A program made the translations under genes and the position numbers. This document shows, piece after piece, positions 26,307 through 34,628 of a stretch of 46,960 bases of DNA. The notes beneath the pieces are model-generated. The model was not told the origin of the DNA and made no database searches. It saw nothing but the letters and a program-made list of their open reading frames with translations. Each line of letters begins with the position of its first letter. Positions within the stretch are counted from its first letter, which is position 1. The stretch covers positions 1 through 46,960 of the forward strand of contig CAYWRO010000025.1 of the NCBI GenBank assembly GCA_964460345.1. Direction: 5' to 3'. The stretch is from CAYWRO01 sp964460345. GTDB taxonomy: Bacteria > Planctomycetota > Phycisphaerae > Phycisphaerales > UBA1924.

Positions 26307-26339
26307 ACGGCTTCGGAGTCTGGTCGCGCGGCGATCAGA

Positions 26340-27452
26340 TCACTGCGAGGCAGCGGCGGCCGCGGCCTTGGGCGCCGGCTCGGCCAAGAGCGCCTTGATG
26401 ACGTCCTCAAGCCTGTTGTTCTGCGCATCGGCGACGCGGAGATTGCCGGCTCGGTCGATGAAGTAGTAGTCCGGGAAGCCATCGACGTTGTACGCCTCAA
26501 TGGTCTTGCCATCCGGATCGATGCAGACCGGGTAGGCGATGTTGCGGCTCGTGACGACTTCGCCCATCTTGTCGGAACCGCGGGATTGGCAAACACCGAT
26601 CACCACGAGCCCCTGGTCGGCGTACGTTTCGGCCAGTTCGTTGGTGTGCGGGATCGCGGCGAGGCAGGGGCCGCACCAGGTGGCCCAGAAGTCGAGCATC
26701 ACCACCTTGCCGCGGTGGTCTTCGAGGGTGGAAGGCTCGGCGTTGACCCAGCCGGTGACGGCGAGCGCCGGGGGCTCGCGCCCCTCGAGTTCCGCGAGTT
26801 GGTTCCGACGGCCCTTGTGCCCTTCGAGCCACTCAAGAGAGATGCTGGCCTCGCCCGCTGCAGCCTGGCCGGACTTATTGTCGCCAGAGTCGGCATCCGC
26901 GGCGAGGTCGGCCGCCCGTTCCTGCAGGAGGGTTTCGACAACCTCGGGGACAAAGCTCGGATTCAGCCCGACGGCACGCACGATGCCCTTGTGGTCGACG
27001 GCGACATACGTCGGCCAGAACCTCAGGCCGAAGGCGTGCTGTGACTTGCCGCCGTCATCGACGGCGTTGGGGTACTCCACGCCGGCCTGCGACATGACCT
27101 GGCGCATCGTGCCGGAGCCGCGCTTGGCATCGTGGATGCCGACGATGAGCAGGCCGTCATCCTTGTGCTTGTTCCACAGGTCAACGTTCTTGGGCAGGGC
27201 CGCGCGGCAGGGACCGCACCAGGTGGCCCAGAAGTCGATGATGACGACCTTCCCCTTCATGTCCGCCCGTGTCACGGGCTTCGTCGTCCAGTCCTTCGCG
27301 GCGATCGTGGGAAGAGGCTTGCCTTCGAGTTGCCGCGGTGCGCCCTGGTAGTAGTACCGGTCCGGAAAAGGAGTGAACTCCTGAGCGAGGGCCGGCGCAA
27401 CGATTACGGCCGCGGCGAGGAGGGCCGCAGCGGCAAGGCGGGTCATGGACAT
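26340..27452 (-). CDS. Exported protein with two TlpA-like thioredoxin domains
   Basis: 370 residues with a signal peptide (about 1-23, ending APALAQ). Two thioredoxin-fold domains each carry FWATWCGPC: the first near residue 70 (VVIIDFWATWCGPCRAALP), the second near 240 (VVMLDFWATWCGPCLAAIP), both with a redox CGPC pair and a downstream cis-proline strand (FWPTYVAVD, GFPDYYFID). It is likely a periplasmic thiol-disulfide reductase. The ATG after GGAG was chosen over an upstream in-frame start that lies in non-coding-like sequence. It follows the prepilin gene by 64 bp on the same strand. Confidence 0.82.
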   Translation of the reverse strand: MSMTRLAAAALLAAAVIVAPALAQEFTPFPDRYYYQGAPRQLEGKPLPTIAAKDWTTKPVTRADMKGKVVIIDFWATWCGPCRAALPKNVDLWNKHKDDGLLIVGIHDAKRGSGTMRQVMSQAGVEYPNAVDDGGKSQHAFGLRFWPTYVAVDHKGIVRAVGLNPSFVPEVVETLLQERAADLAADADSGDNKSGQAAAGEASISLEWLEGHKGRRNQLAELEGREPPALAVTGWVNAEPSTLEDHRGKVVMLDFWATWCGPCLAAIPHTNELAETYADQGLVVIGVCQSRGSDKMGEVVTSRNIAYPVCIDPDGKTIEAYNVDGFPDYYFIDRAGNLRVADAQNNRLEDVIKALLAEPAPKAAAAAASQ

Positions 27453-27516
27453 CAGGGGGCTCCGTTCAGAGATCGGTCCGACGAGGCCGGATCCGTAAAC
27501 GCGACGGGACTGCCGG

Positions 27517-28347
27517 TCAGTGAGCCGTCGGCCGCGGCTTGTTGATCCAGCCGTAAACTTTACCGTCGGTGATCTGGTACCAATCGCGACGGTTCCCGGA
27601 AGCATAGAAGTGGCGAGCTTCCAGGTCGTAGCGATCCTCCCTTATCTCTTCATTCTGGCCGTGGGGGGGCTTGAAGCGATTGACCGCGCCGTCGGCGTAG
27701 CCGATGAAGCCGCCGCCGTCGTGACGCATGGTGATCTGATCCATGTTGCCCCACCAGCCGTCGGTGTACTGCTGGTTGTAGATGTAGGTGCTCTCTTCCA
27801 TGAAGATGGGCAGGTTCTGCATGTAGGTGAAGGCAGGGCTCCGGGCGATGCTCGCTGCCAGAGTGATGTTGGGCGTGATGGTCGGGCGGGTATAGCCGAC
27901 CTGGATGTCGCGGCCGAGCTGATAGCCCTGCATTTCGTCGAACATGGTGTAGTCGAAGTTCAGGTCGCGGCGGGTACCGAAGTCATTGATGCCGTCGCCG
28001 CCGGTGACGTTGCCCGCTCGTTTGTTCGTGGGACACTCCACGATGAACTCGGCATCGGAGGCGTACTTGAAGAGGAGCCCCGGCTCGAAGACACCCGGCC
28101 GTTCGTCGAGATCGGCCCACCAGTTGGCGTACCAGATCTGTTCTTTGTAGTCCGTGGCGTACGTGAGTGCTGCCGTTACGATCTGGCGCATGTTGGACAT
28201 GCACTTGGTCGTGCGTGACGCTTCGCGAGCTGCGCCAAGCGCGGGCAGCAGGATGGAAACGAGCAACGCGATGATGGCGATGACGACCAGGAGCTCAATA
28301 AGCGTGAAGCCCCGACGGCGCTGAAGTCGAAGGTGTGAAGCGTCCAT
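27517..28347 (-). CDS. Prepilin-type protein with H-X9-DG domain
   Basis: 276 residues. The N-terminus has a basic leader ending RRRG, then the type IV prepilin cleavage site and helix (FTLIELLVVIAIIALLVSIL), then REASRTTKCMSNMRQ. The C-terminal region has H-D-G-G-G-F-I-G-Y-A-D-G, an exact H-X9-DG motif. Such major-pseudopilin-like secreted proteins are expanded in planctomycetes; individual roles are unknown. The start MDASHLRL is chosen because the upstream frame runs into promoter DNA, and GGAG lies 10 bases before. Confidence 0.88.
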   Translation of the reverse strand: MDASHLRLQRRRGFTLIELLVVIAIIALLVSILLPALGAAREASRTTKCMSNMRQIVTAALTYATDYKEQIWYANWWADLDERPGVFEPGLLFKYASDAEFIVECPTNKRAGNVTGGDGINDFGTRRDLNFDYTMFDEMQGYQLGRDIQVGYTRPTITPNITLAASIARSPAFTYMQNLPIFMEESTYIYNQQYTDGWWGNMDQITMRHDGGGFIGYADGAVNRFKPPHGQNEEIREDRYDLEARHFYASGNRRDWYQITDGKVYGWINKPRPTAH

Positions 28348-28445
28348 TCGGTGAATTCTCCGAGAGAGGTGTGGTCGATTTGACTTGGACTGGCACGTCA
28401 AGAACTGAGCGTGCTCGGTGAACTCTCGAGAACATACCCCACTTG

Positions 28446-28472
28446 ATCATACCATGAAGTACGAGGGAACAA
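28446..28472 (-). promoter_or_regulatory. Promoter of the prepilin-thioredoxin genes
   Basis: On the minus strand, an extended -10 TGGTATGAT (TATGAT at 28451-28446) with TTGTTC 15 bases upstream (28472-28467). The extended TGn makes a weak or short-spaced -35 acceptable. The expected leader is about 90 nt. Confidence 0.45.
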
Positions 28473-28727
28473 AGGCGTTTATGCACACCGCCAGAAAGTT
28501 CGATTCTTCGACCTGAGACGGAAGTTTCGCAGATTTCCGCGACCTGCAAAGGCCGGGCGCCGTGGCATGTGTGGCTTATCGGCCAGTCCACCGATGACGG
28601 CCGCAGGATTCGGATTTCGTGGCGACGATCACCCCGGGCACACTTGCCGCCGATCCTAACAAAAACCAGGGTTTTCCCCAGTGGCGACCGCCCGGCAAAT
28701 GGGTCCCGCGACGCCCCCGGCCGGCGT

Positions 28728-28759
28728 ACCACCCGCCGGCGTGGACCGGCGTGGTGGGT
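28728..28759. repeat. GC-rich hairpin in the intergenic region
   Basis: ACCACCCGCCGG (28728-28739) pairs with CCGGCGTGGTGGGT (28746-28759), 12 pairs with two single-base bulges. There is no T-run on either side, so termination is not obvious; a structured RNA or protein site is possible. Confidence 0.45.
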
Positions 28760-28874
28760 GCGTGAGGGAAGCCCGAAGGCAATGGGTGCCGACCGGCCCA
28801 CTAAGACCGGGCGTGCGGGACGGAGGGGCATACACGCCTGATTCGGGCAGGTTGCGGGGAAACCAGACGGCCGA

Positions 28875-30311
28875 TCAGGGGCGGTAGGACTGAAGCTCGC
28901 CGATCAACCCCACATGGCTGCGAGCGCCCATGCGGAAACAGGAGATCTCAAACTTCTCGTTGGGCGAGTGAACGCGGTCGTCATCGAGACCGAAGCCCAT
29001 GAAAACCGTCTCCAGTCCGAGACGGCTCTTGAGCAGGCCGGCCACCGGGATCGAACCGCCGCTCTTGATCAGGACCGGCTCAACACCGGTCGCCGCGGCG
29101 ATGGCGGAACGGCTGGCGTGAAGCCAGGGGGAATCGGTCGAGACGGTTGCCGGATACCCGCCGCCGAAATCGGTCTTCTCCCAGCGGCAGCCGGGCGGGG
29201 TGCGTTCATCAAGCCAGTCGAAGAAGGCCTGTGTGATGGCGGCGGGATCCTGGTCGGCGACGAGGCGGAAGGAGACCTTCGCCGTGGCGTGGGATGCGAT
29301 CACGGTCTTGGCGCCGGCGCCGATGTAGCCTGCCTTGATGCCGTTGATGTCTGCAGTCGGGCGGGCCCACTCACGCTCCAGAGGCGAAAAGCCGCTTTCG
29401 CCGCGATCCGCCTCCGGGGGGAGGCCGATTCGCTTGAGAGCTTCGGCCTGCGAGAAGGGGAGTTGCGCCCACGCATCGCGCTCGGAGCGCTCGATGGGCC
29501 GCACGGCTTCGTAGAAGCCCGGGATGGTGACGCGGCCGCTCTCGTCCCACAGTTGCGCAAGGATGCGGGCCAGGTCGTTGGCGGGGTTGGGTGCGCGGCC
29601 GCCCCACAAGCCGGAGTGAAGATCCTGGTCCGCGCCGTGAAGCGTGACCTCCGTGTAGGCGAGGCCGCGGACCCCGTAGGTGATCGCCGGCTGCGTGCGG
29701 GAGAGCATGCCGGTGTCTGAGATCAGGCAGAAGTCGCACGCGCGGAGTTGACCAGCGCGTTCGTTAAGGAATCGCTCAAGGTTGACCGAACCGGACTCCT
29801 CTTCGCCTTCGAGCAGAACCGTAAAGCGGACGCCGCCGGCGGGCTTGCCTGAGGTTTCCTTCCAGGCGCGGAGAGCTTCAAGGAACATCATGACCTGTCC
29901 CTTGTCGTCGCAACTACCGCGAGCGACGATGCGCTTCGGATCGGTCTCGCTGCCTTCCTGCCCCCTGATGACAGGCTCGAAGGGAGGGCTCTCCCACAGC
30001 TCCACCGGGTCGGGGGGCTGGACGTCGTAATGGCCATAGAAAAGAACGTGCGGGCCATCAGGGGCGCTGCCCTCGTCCACCGTGGCCAGCACGATCGGAT
30101 GGCCGCGGCGGCCCGGTTGTCCGGTCTCGCAGAGTTCCACCGTGAGCCCGGCTTCGACCAAGCGTTCAGCGGCCCATGCGGCGGCCTCGCGGACGTGCTC
30201 GCGATACGCGGGGTCGGTGGAGATGCTGGGGATGCGAAGCCACTCCGTGAGGCGCTGTATGGAATCCGCTTCGTGATCGGTGAGCCAGGTGAGTGCGGCG
30301 TCGAGGGACAT
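28875..30311 (-). CDS. M20 family dipeptidase
   Basis: 478 residues of the M20A/CNDP-like branch: HVLFYGHYDVQPPD (metal His and catalytic Asp), CDDKGQVMMFLEAL (bridging Asp), LLEGEEESGS (catalytic Glu-Glu), the dimerisation-domain LHGADQDLHSGLWGG, and a C-terminal SPNEKFEI with the last metal ligand region. It hydrolyses dipeptides or N-acyl amino acids in the cytoplasm with two zinc ions. The start is fixed by GGAAGGAG five bases before the ATG. It is transcribed away from fabI. Confidence 0.88.
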   Translation of the reverse strand: MSLDAALTWLTDHEADSIQRLTEWLRIPSISTDPAYREHVREAAAWAAERLVEAGLTVELCETGQPGRRGHPIVLATVDEGSAPDGPHVLFYGHYDVQPPDPVELWESPPFEPVIRGQEGSETDPKRIVARGSCDDKGQVMMFLEALRAWKETSGKPAGGVRFTVLLEGEEESGSVNLERFLNERAGQLRACDFCLISDTGMLSRTQPAITYGVRGLAYTEVTLHGADQDLHSGLWGGRAPNPANDLARILAQLWDESGRVTIPGFYEAVRPIERSERDAWAQLPFSQAEALKRIGLPPEADRGESGFSPLEREWARPTADINGIKAGYIGAGAKTVIASHATAKVSFRLVADQDPAAITQAFFDWLDERTPPGCRWEKTDFGGGYPATVSTDSPWLHASRSAIAAATGVEPVLIKSGGSIPVAGLLKSRLGLETVFMGFGLDDDRVHSPNEKFEISCFRMGARSHVGLIGELQSYRP

Positions 30312-30418
30312 GGTTGCTCCTTCCGGGGAGGGTAGGTTGCGGGTTGTCGGAGAGGTGCGCTCCCGCACCCTCGCGGGAGCGGCCCTATCCTGTGCGGCTT
30401 GGCTTTCAGGAGAAGATG

Positions 30419-31207
30419 ATGCCGGGATTGCTCGAAGGAAAGACGGGGTTGATCGTTGGGATCGCCAATGACCGCTCGTACGCGTGGTACATCGCCAAGG
30501 CCCTGCACGAGCAGGGCGCCAGGCTGGCGTTCACCCACCTCCCCGGAGAGAAGAATGAGCGGCGGACGCGGCGGGCCGTCGAGGCGCTCGGGATCGCTGA
30601 TCCGTGGCTGACGCCGCTGGACGCCTCGGACGACGGACAACTCGACGAGGCCTTCGGCAAATATGGCGAAGCGTTTGATTCGATGCACGTCCTGGTGCAC
30701 TCGATCGCGTTCGCCGAGCGCGAGTGGCTGAGCCCCGGAAAGTTCATCGAGACGCCGCGGGCGGCGTACACGCAGGCGATCGACATCTCCGCCTACACCT
30801 TGCTGGCGATGGCACAGCGAGCGCGGGATCTGATGGTGCGCAGCGGCGGGGGAAGCATCATGGCCATGTCGTACTACGGCGGCGAGAAGGTTGTGCCGGG
30901 GTACAACGTGATGGGCGTGGCCAAGGCAGCGCTGGAGTGCACAGCACGGTACCTGGCGTGGGAACTCGGGGAGCAGAAGATCCGGGTGAACGTGATCAGC
31001 GGCGGATATCTGCGCACGCTGGCCTCCTCTGCCGTCGGCGGAACGGACGGCATGGCCGAACACGCCGCGGCACGTGCCCCGCTGCGGCGGAACGTCGAGG
31101 GCGAGGACGTGGGGAAGACCGCGGCGTACCTTGCAAGCGATCTGTCCAGCGGAGTGACCGGTGAGACGATCTACGTCGACTGCGGTGTGAACACGGTGGG
31201 CCTGTAG
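30419..31207 (+). CDS. fabI: Enoyl-[acyl-carrier-protein] reductase (NADH)
   Basis: 262 residues. The SDR-type nucleotide site is the FabI variant G-L-I-V-G-I-A-N-D-R-S-Y-A. The catalytic pair Y162/K169 is in YNVMGVAK (Y-x6-K), preceded by YYGGEKVVPG (second Tyr), and NVISGGYLRTLASSAV is the substrate-binding loop. It does the last reduction of the fatty acid elongation cycle. Two ATGs in tandem follow AGGAG; the second (six bases after) has better spacing. The missing leading Met would not affect function. Confidence 0.95.
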   Translation: MPGLLEGKTGLIVGIANDRSYAWYIAKALHEQGARLAFTHLPGEKNERRTRRAVEALGIADPWLTPLDASDDGQLDEAFGKYGEAFDSMHVLVHSIAFAEREWLSPGKFIETPRAAYTQAIDISAYTLLAMAQRARDLMVRSGGGSIMAMSYYGGEKVVPGYNVMGVAKAALECTARYLAWELGEQKIRVNVISGGYLRTLASSAVGGTDGMAEHAAARAPLRRNVEGEDVGKTAAYLASDLSSGVTGETIYVDCGVNTVGL

Positions 31208-31347
31208 CGAGAGACCCGTGGAGGCCGGGCCCCTCCGCGCGACAATGGGTGGGATGTGCCGCGCACCCGGCCCGAGAACCCCCTGTTTCGGGCAGCGACA
31301 ACTGACGGGGCCGAAGACTGGATCGCGGTTGGGTCGATACTTGCCGT

Positions 31348-31614
31348 ATGAGCATTTTCGGCACAAACGCCGCGCAGTCGGTCGCCGGCCTGAATCAAGC
31401 CGAGAAGCTCACTGCGCGCGAGAATGAGAAGAAGCGTGCGAACGCCGGCTCCAAGCAACGGGACAAGGATTCGGTGGATCTCGTGCAGTCACTCGAGGCG
31501 GTTCGAAACCTCAAGGGCAACGACCAGGAAGAGACGCGCGAGGACCGCGAGGAGCACGACCACTACCGGTCCGATCCGGGGGAGTCTGGTCCGCGGCTTG
31601 ATGTCGAAGGCTGA
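31348..31614 (+). CDS. Small highly charged protein, unrecognised
   Basis: 88 residues: a short neutral start (MSIFGTNAAQSVAGLNQAEK) and then an almost entirely Lys/Arg/Glu/Asp helix (QEETREDREEHDHY). No membrane segment, signal or metal motif. Composition fits a soluble helical or disordered protein. The ATG lacks a clear ribosome site. It lies between fabI and a convergent membrane protein gene. Coding status is supported by its codon pattern and near-absence of Cys and Trp, but homologues were not recognised. Confidence 0.55.
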   Translation: MSIFGTNAAQSVAGLNQAEKLTARENEKKRANAGSKQRDKDSVDLVQSLEAVRNLKGNDQEETREDREEHDHYRSDPGESGPRLDVEG

Positions 31615-31628
31615 CGCGCGGTGCGGGC

Positions 31629-33353
31629 CTAGGCCGCGCGGGTTCGCGAGTTGCGCAGGACGCCGCGGCCACGTGGCGAGGTGGCTGCATCCTCAGGATC
31701 ACGCTCCCAGAGCGTTCCCTGGCTCGCCTGAGCGCGGTCGAGTTCATGAATGACATGCAGAAGCAGGCGGTGGTCCTGATCGCGTCCCACCAGCCAACTC
31801 GCATAGCGAAGCTCATCGATGAGGTCCCCGGCCAGGAAGGGGAGGCGGTCTTCGGGCGCGGTGGCCCAGACAAGGGCATACCCGGCGGCGACGCGGCCCG
31901 TGGTGAGCGGTGAGTCGCGGCCGGTCTCGATTTCTGAGAAGACGAAGGCGAGTGGGTCCGTGAAGCATCCCTGACGCTCGCGAAGCTGGTCGTAAGCGTC
32001 GAGGAGCGTGTGGAGGCCGCGGTGATCCTCATGCGCCGCGAGGTACCCGGTCGCGACGCGGAGTGAGACCTCGGGCTCTTCGGGCAAGGCGCGTGCGCAG
32101 AGTTCAAGCAGTCGGACGCGCTCGGCGGTCTCGATCGTGTAATCCGGATCAACGCACCAGGCACTGATGAGGCGCGCGGCGGTCGCGAAGATGGGCGACC
32201 GTCGAGCGGCCTCGCCCTGGCGCTCAAACTCCCGGGCGAGCCGCGCGGTGGCGACCTCCGGATCGAAGGCGGCCGGGAGCGGCGGGGTGAGAGAACTGCC
32301 GCCGTGGAGGCGTTCGGCCAGGCCACGGGTGGCGACGATGGCGTGTGCCGCGGCGGCCTGGGCGAGCAGGACGAGCAACCGAACCTGGCCGGCATCGTGC
32401 AGATCGACCTCGCCGAGCCGGACATGGCCGGGATCGAGCCGGGGCGGGAAGACCGCGGCGTACCCGAGCGGCAGGGGCTGCGACCAGTCCCACCAGACCG
32501 CCTTGCGACCGGCACGCTCAGGAACGAGCAGTTCCAGGGCGTCCTCGCCCGGAACGCGGCGCAGGAGCGTCACCTGGCTGGGGGCGACGCCGCCGTGTTC
32601 GCTCCGGGAAGCGCGGGTCCAGAGGACGTCTTCGCTGCGGCAGAGATCGTGAGCCGCCGCCAGGATGGTGTCTGCGTCGCGTGCTGGCAGATCGATGCCG
32701 ATGCGTGGGCGGATGACAGGTGTGACAGCGGCGGTGCAGGCGTTGGCGAGACGCGTTCCGAGGCGTCCGAGCCAGGTCGAGGACTCCTCATCAACGCGTG
32801 AGAGCACGCGTCCGAGGAGCCGGTCGAGCGAATCGAGGAAGTTCAGGGCAGCGCGGCGGAGACGCTGGGGGCCCAGTTCGTAAAGGCCGATGACGATCCC
32901 GACGAGCCAGAGGCCGATCGGAAGGAAGAGGAACCTCGCTCCGAGCCAGGCCGCGCCGAGGGAGTGGGCGGTGAGGGCGACCAGGCAGGCGGCAATGACG
33001 ACGGCGGTACGCGGGCCGAGGGACAGCCGGGTCTCCACCGTCGAGTGCTGTCGTGGATCGGGAGGGCTGTGCGCGGGAGCCGCCGCGGCCACCCCGCCGT
33101 GAGTGGCGCCTCCGGAGAAAAGCGTCGCGATGACGGGTTCGAGGCCGGACTCGGGTGCGGGTTGGCGGTCCGATTCCGGGCGCGGAGAATCCGCGGGAGT
33201 GGCGTCGTTGTGCGGCTGCATGCTCTTTGGATCGGCAGGGCGTGCGGCCGGGGTGAGGGCAGGCGCGTGGGCAGCAGCCGCCTGATCGGTACAGGCGTTC
33301 AACTTTGCAGCATTATCGGTGTTGAATGAGGCCGTCGCCTGCGCGCCACTCAC
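31629..33353 (-). CDS. Unrecognised membrane protein, coupled to the winged-helix regulator
   Basis: 574 residues. Residues 1-110 are Ala/Pro-rich and probably disordered. Two hydrophobic segments lie at about 114-133 and 137-157 (PRTAVVIAACLVALTAHSLG; LFLPIGLWLVGIVIGLYELG), and a ~410-residue soluble part follows with LPLGYAAVFPPRLDPGHVRLG in its middle. No catalytic motif was recognised. The GTG start overlaps the stop of the upstream regulator gene (GTGA), which supports this long form and means the two are translated together. The function is unknown; the pairing suggests that the regulator and this protein act in one pathway. Confidence 0.65.
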   Translation of the reverse strand: MSGAQATASFNTDNAAKLNACTDQAAAAHAPALTPAARPADPKSMQPHNDATPADSPRPESDRQPAPESGLEPVIATLFSGGATHGGVAAAAPAHSPPDPRQHSTVETRLSLGPRTAVVIAACLVALTAHSLGAAWLGARFLFLPIGLWLVGIVIGLYELGPQRLRRAALNFLDSLDRLLGRVLSRVDEESSTWLGRLGTRLANACTAAVTPVIRPRIGIDLPARDADTILAAAHDLCRSEDVLWTRASRSEHGGVAPSQVTLLRRVPGEDALELLVPERAGRKAVWWDWSQPLPLGYAAVFPPRLDPGHVRLGEVDLHDAGQVRLLVLLAQAAAAHAIVATRGLAERLHGGSSLTPPLPAAFDPEVATARLAREFERQGEAARRSPIFATAARLISAWCVDPDYTIETAERVRLLELCARALPEEPEVSLRVATGYLAAHEDHRGLHTLLDAYDQLRERQGCFTDPLAFVFSEIETGRDSPLTTGRVAAGYALVWATAPEDRLPFLAGDLIDELRYASWLVGRDQDHRLLLHVIHELDRAQASQGTLWERDPEDAATSPRGRGVLRNSRTRAA

Positions 33354-34069
33354 ACGTGACCGTTGTCGCTTGGTTCGTGATCGTCGTCAACGCAGGCTTC
33401 AAGGGGGACGAGGGCCATGGTGAGGGAGTAGATGTCTCCCTGCTTCTTCCTGCCCTCGCGATGGAGGAGATCTTCCATCTGACCGATGATTTTGTTCAAT
33501 CGCTCGAGCCCCTTGGGGGTGAGGCGGACCTTGCCGCGTCCGACGTGGTAGTTGCGATGAGGACCGTCGTCGACGACGTCGCCTCGTTCAAGAGCGGCTC
33601 GAGCATCGCGCTCGGTCATGCGCATGATCGACGCGGCGAATCGGGCGAGCGTTTCGGCGGATCCGTCCACGGCCGCGTCGTACACGAGCTCAATGCGAGG
33701 GCGAACGAGCCGGTAAACGGTCTCGTCGCGGCGCTTCCCTTTGCGGACGGAATCCTCAATGAGAAGACCGACGTCCGTGAGCATCTTGACGTGGTAGTAC
33801 AGCGAGTTTGGGGTGACATCCAGCGCGGCAGCGATTTCGCTGATGGCGCACTTGCCGCGAGCATGGAAGACATCGACGATCGCGATGCGGACGGGCGACG
33901 CGAGAGCCTCAAGCTGCTCTCTCCGCGTGACCCGATACGTACCAGTCGCACGAGCATTCATTGCGGGCTGAGGATAGTGGCTGGCGGTGGCGGCCGTCAA
34001 ATGACGTTGGCTATTGCCAGGCCGAAATGTGACCGGAGCATCCGTTGCTCTGAACTCTTCAAATTTCAT
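33350..34069 (-). CDS. ArsR-like winged-helix transcriptional regulator
   Basis: 239 residues from the first ATG, or 203 from the Met at 33961. A winged-helix domain (about residues 48-125) contains LEALASPVRIAIVDVF, the recognition helix TPNSLYYHVKML and a wing GLLIEDSVRKGKRRDETVYRL. The C-terminal half is helical, with RGKVRLTPKGLERLNKIIGQ. There are no cysteine metal site pairs. It probably represses or activates its own coupled membrane protein, and perhaps the divergent truncated-hemoglobin gene 64 bp away. The start is uncertain because neither has a strong ribosome site. Confidence 0.78.
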   Translation of the reverse strand: MKFEEFRATDAPVTFRPGNSQRHLTAATASHYPQPAMNARATGTYRVTRREQLEALASPVRIAIVDVFHARGKCAISEIAAALDVTPNSLYYHVKMLTDVGLLIEDSVRKGKRRDETVYRLVRPRIELVYDAAVDGSAETLARFAASIMRMTERDARAALERGDVVDDGPHRNYHVGRGKVRLTPKGLERLNKIIGQMEDLLHREGRKKQGDIYSLTMALVPLEACVDDDHEPSDNGHV

Positions 34070-34133
34070 CGTTTTCCATAGTAGACACCGCGGTCGCGAC
34101 GGGGCGCTTCGTGGCGCATTCCTATGATTGAAT

Positions 34134-34511
34134 ATGGACCTTCTGGATACATCCGTGTACTCGCGAATCGGCGAGGAGGGGTTCTCGCGGCTGGTGGCCG
34201 GGTTTTACCGGCGTGTGCGGCAAGATGACATTCTGTCGCCAATGTACCCTCAGGACGACTGGGACGGGGCGGAGGAGCGGCTGCGGGACTTTCTGGTATT
34301 CCGATTTGGCGGCCCGCGGCGGTACCTGGAGGTGCGGGGGCACCCACGATTGCGGATGCGGCACATGCCGTTTGAGATCGATCAGCGGGCGAGGGACCGG
34401 TGGGTGGCGCTGATGGACGAGGCGATCGAGGAAGCGGGCCTGGACGATCGGAGCGTGGAGATGCTTCGACCGTTCATGCATCAGGTCGCGACGATGATGA
34501 TCAACCAGTAA
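34134..34511 (+). CDS. Group II truncated hemoglobin
   Basis: 125 residues, the usual length. Features seen are a helix B tyrosine in GFYRRV, MYPQDDW, the FGGPRRYLEVRGHPRLRMRH block with the proximal histidine in RHMPFEI, and a Trp at the G8 position in RDRWVALM. It binds O2/NO at a heme and may detoxify NO or deliver O2. The short 64-bp gap to the divergent winged-helix gene suggests shared control. No Shine-Dalgarno precedes the ATG. Confidence 0.88.
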   Translation: MDLLDTSVYSRIGEEGFSRLVAGFYRRVRQDDILSPMYPQDDWDGAEERLRDFLVFRFGGPRRYLEVRGHPRLRMRHMPFEIDQRARDRWVALMDEAIEEAGLDDRSVEMLRPFMHQVATMMINQ

Positions 34512-34550
34512 GCGTGCGCGGGGAGCGTGACGGGCACTGAAGGCGGAGAG

Positions 34551-34589
34551 TAAAGAAAGCATGCCCGCGCTGTAAACAGCCGGGCATGC
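34551..34589 (-). terminator. Probable terminator of aspS; hairpin shared with 1152
   Basis: A hairpin at 34559-34589: GCATGCCCG / CGGGCATGC plus inner GCTGT / ACAGC around AA, with one bulged C (14 pairs). On the minus strand it is followed by TTTCTTTA, which fits termination of aspS. Its left arm is nearly the same as that of the hairpin at 1152-1183. Confidence 0.6.
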
Positions 34590-34628
34590 ACGGGATCTGC
34601 GTTTCAGCCTCTCGATCGGCGCTAACGG

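Larger units (their letters stand above)
28348..28874. other. 527-bp intergenic region, no gene seen
   Basis: The left part holds the prepilin promoter and leader. The right ~400 bp contains a strong GC hairpin (28728-28759) and a stretch CAGGGTTTTCCCCAGTGGCG near 28667. Frames open here give compositions rich in Arg/Pro/Trp without ribosome sites and are judged non-coding. No tRNA, riboswitch or small stable RNA could be recognised. Confidence 0.5.

Noticed and set aside
28667..28690. Resemblance of GGGTTTTCCCCAGTGGCGAC to a common cloning-vector primer site
   Set aside because: Several mismatches and no other vector sequence nearby; the match is taken as chance.
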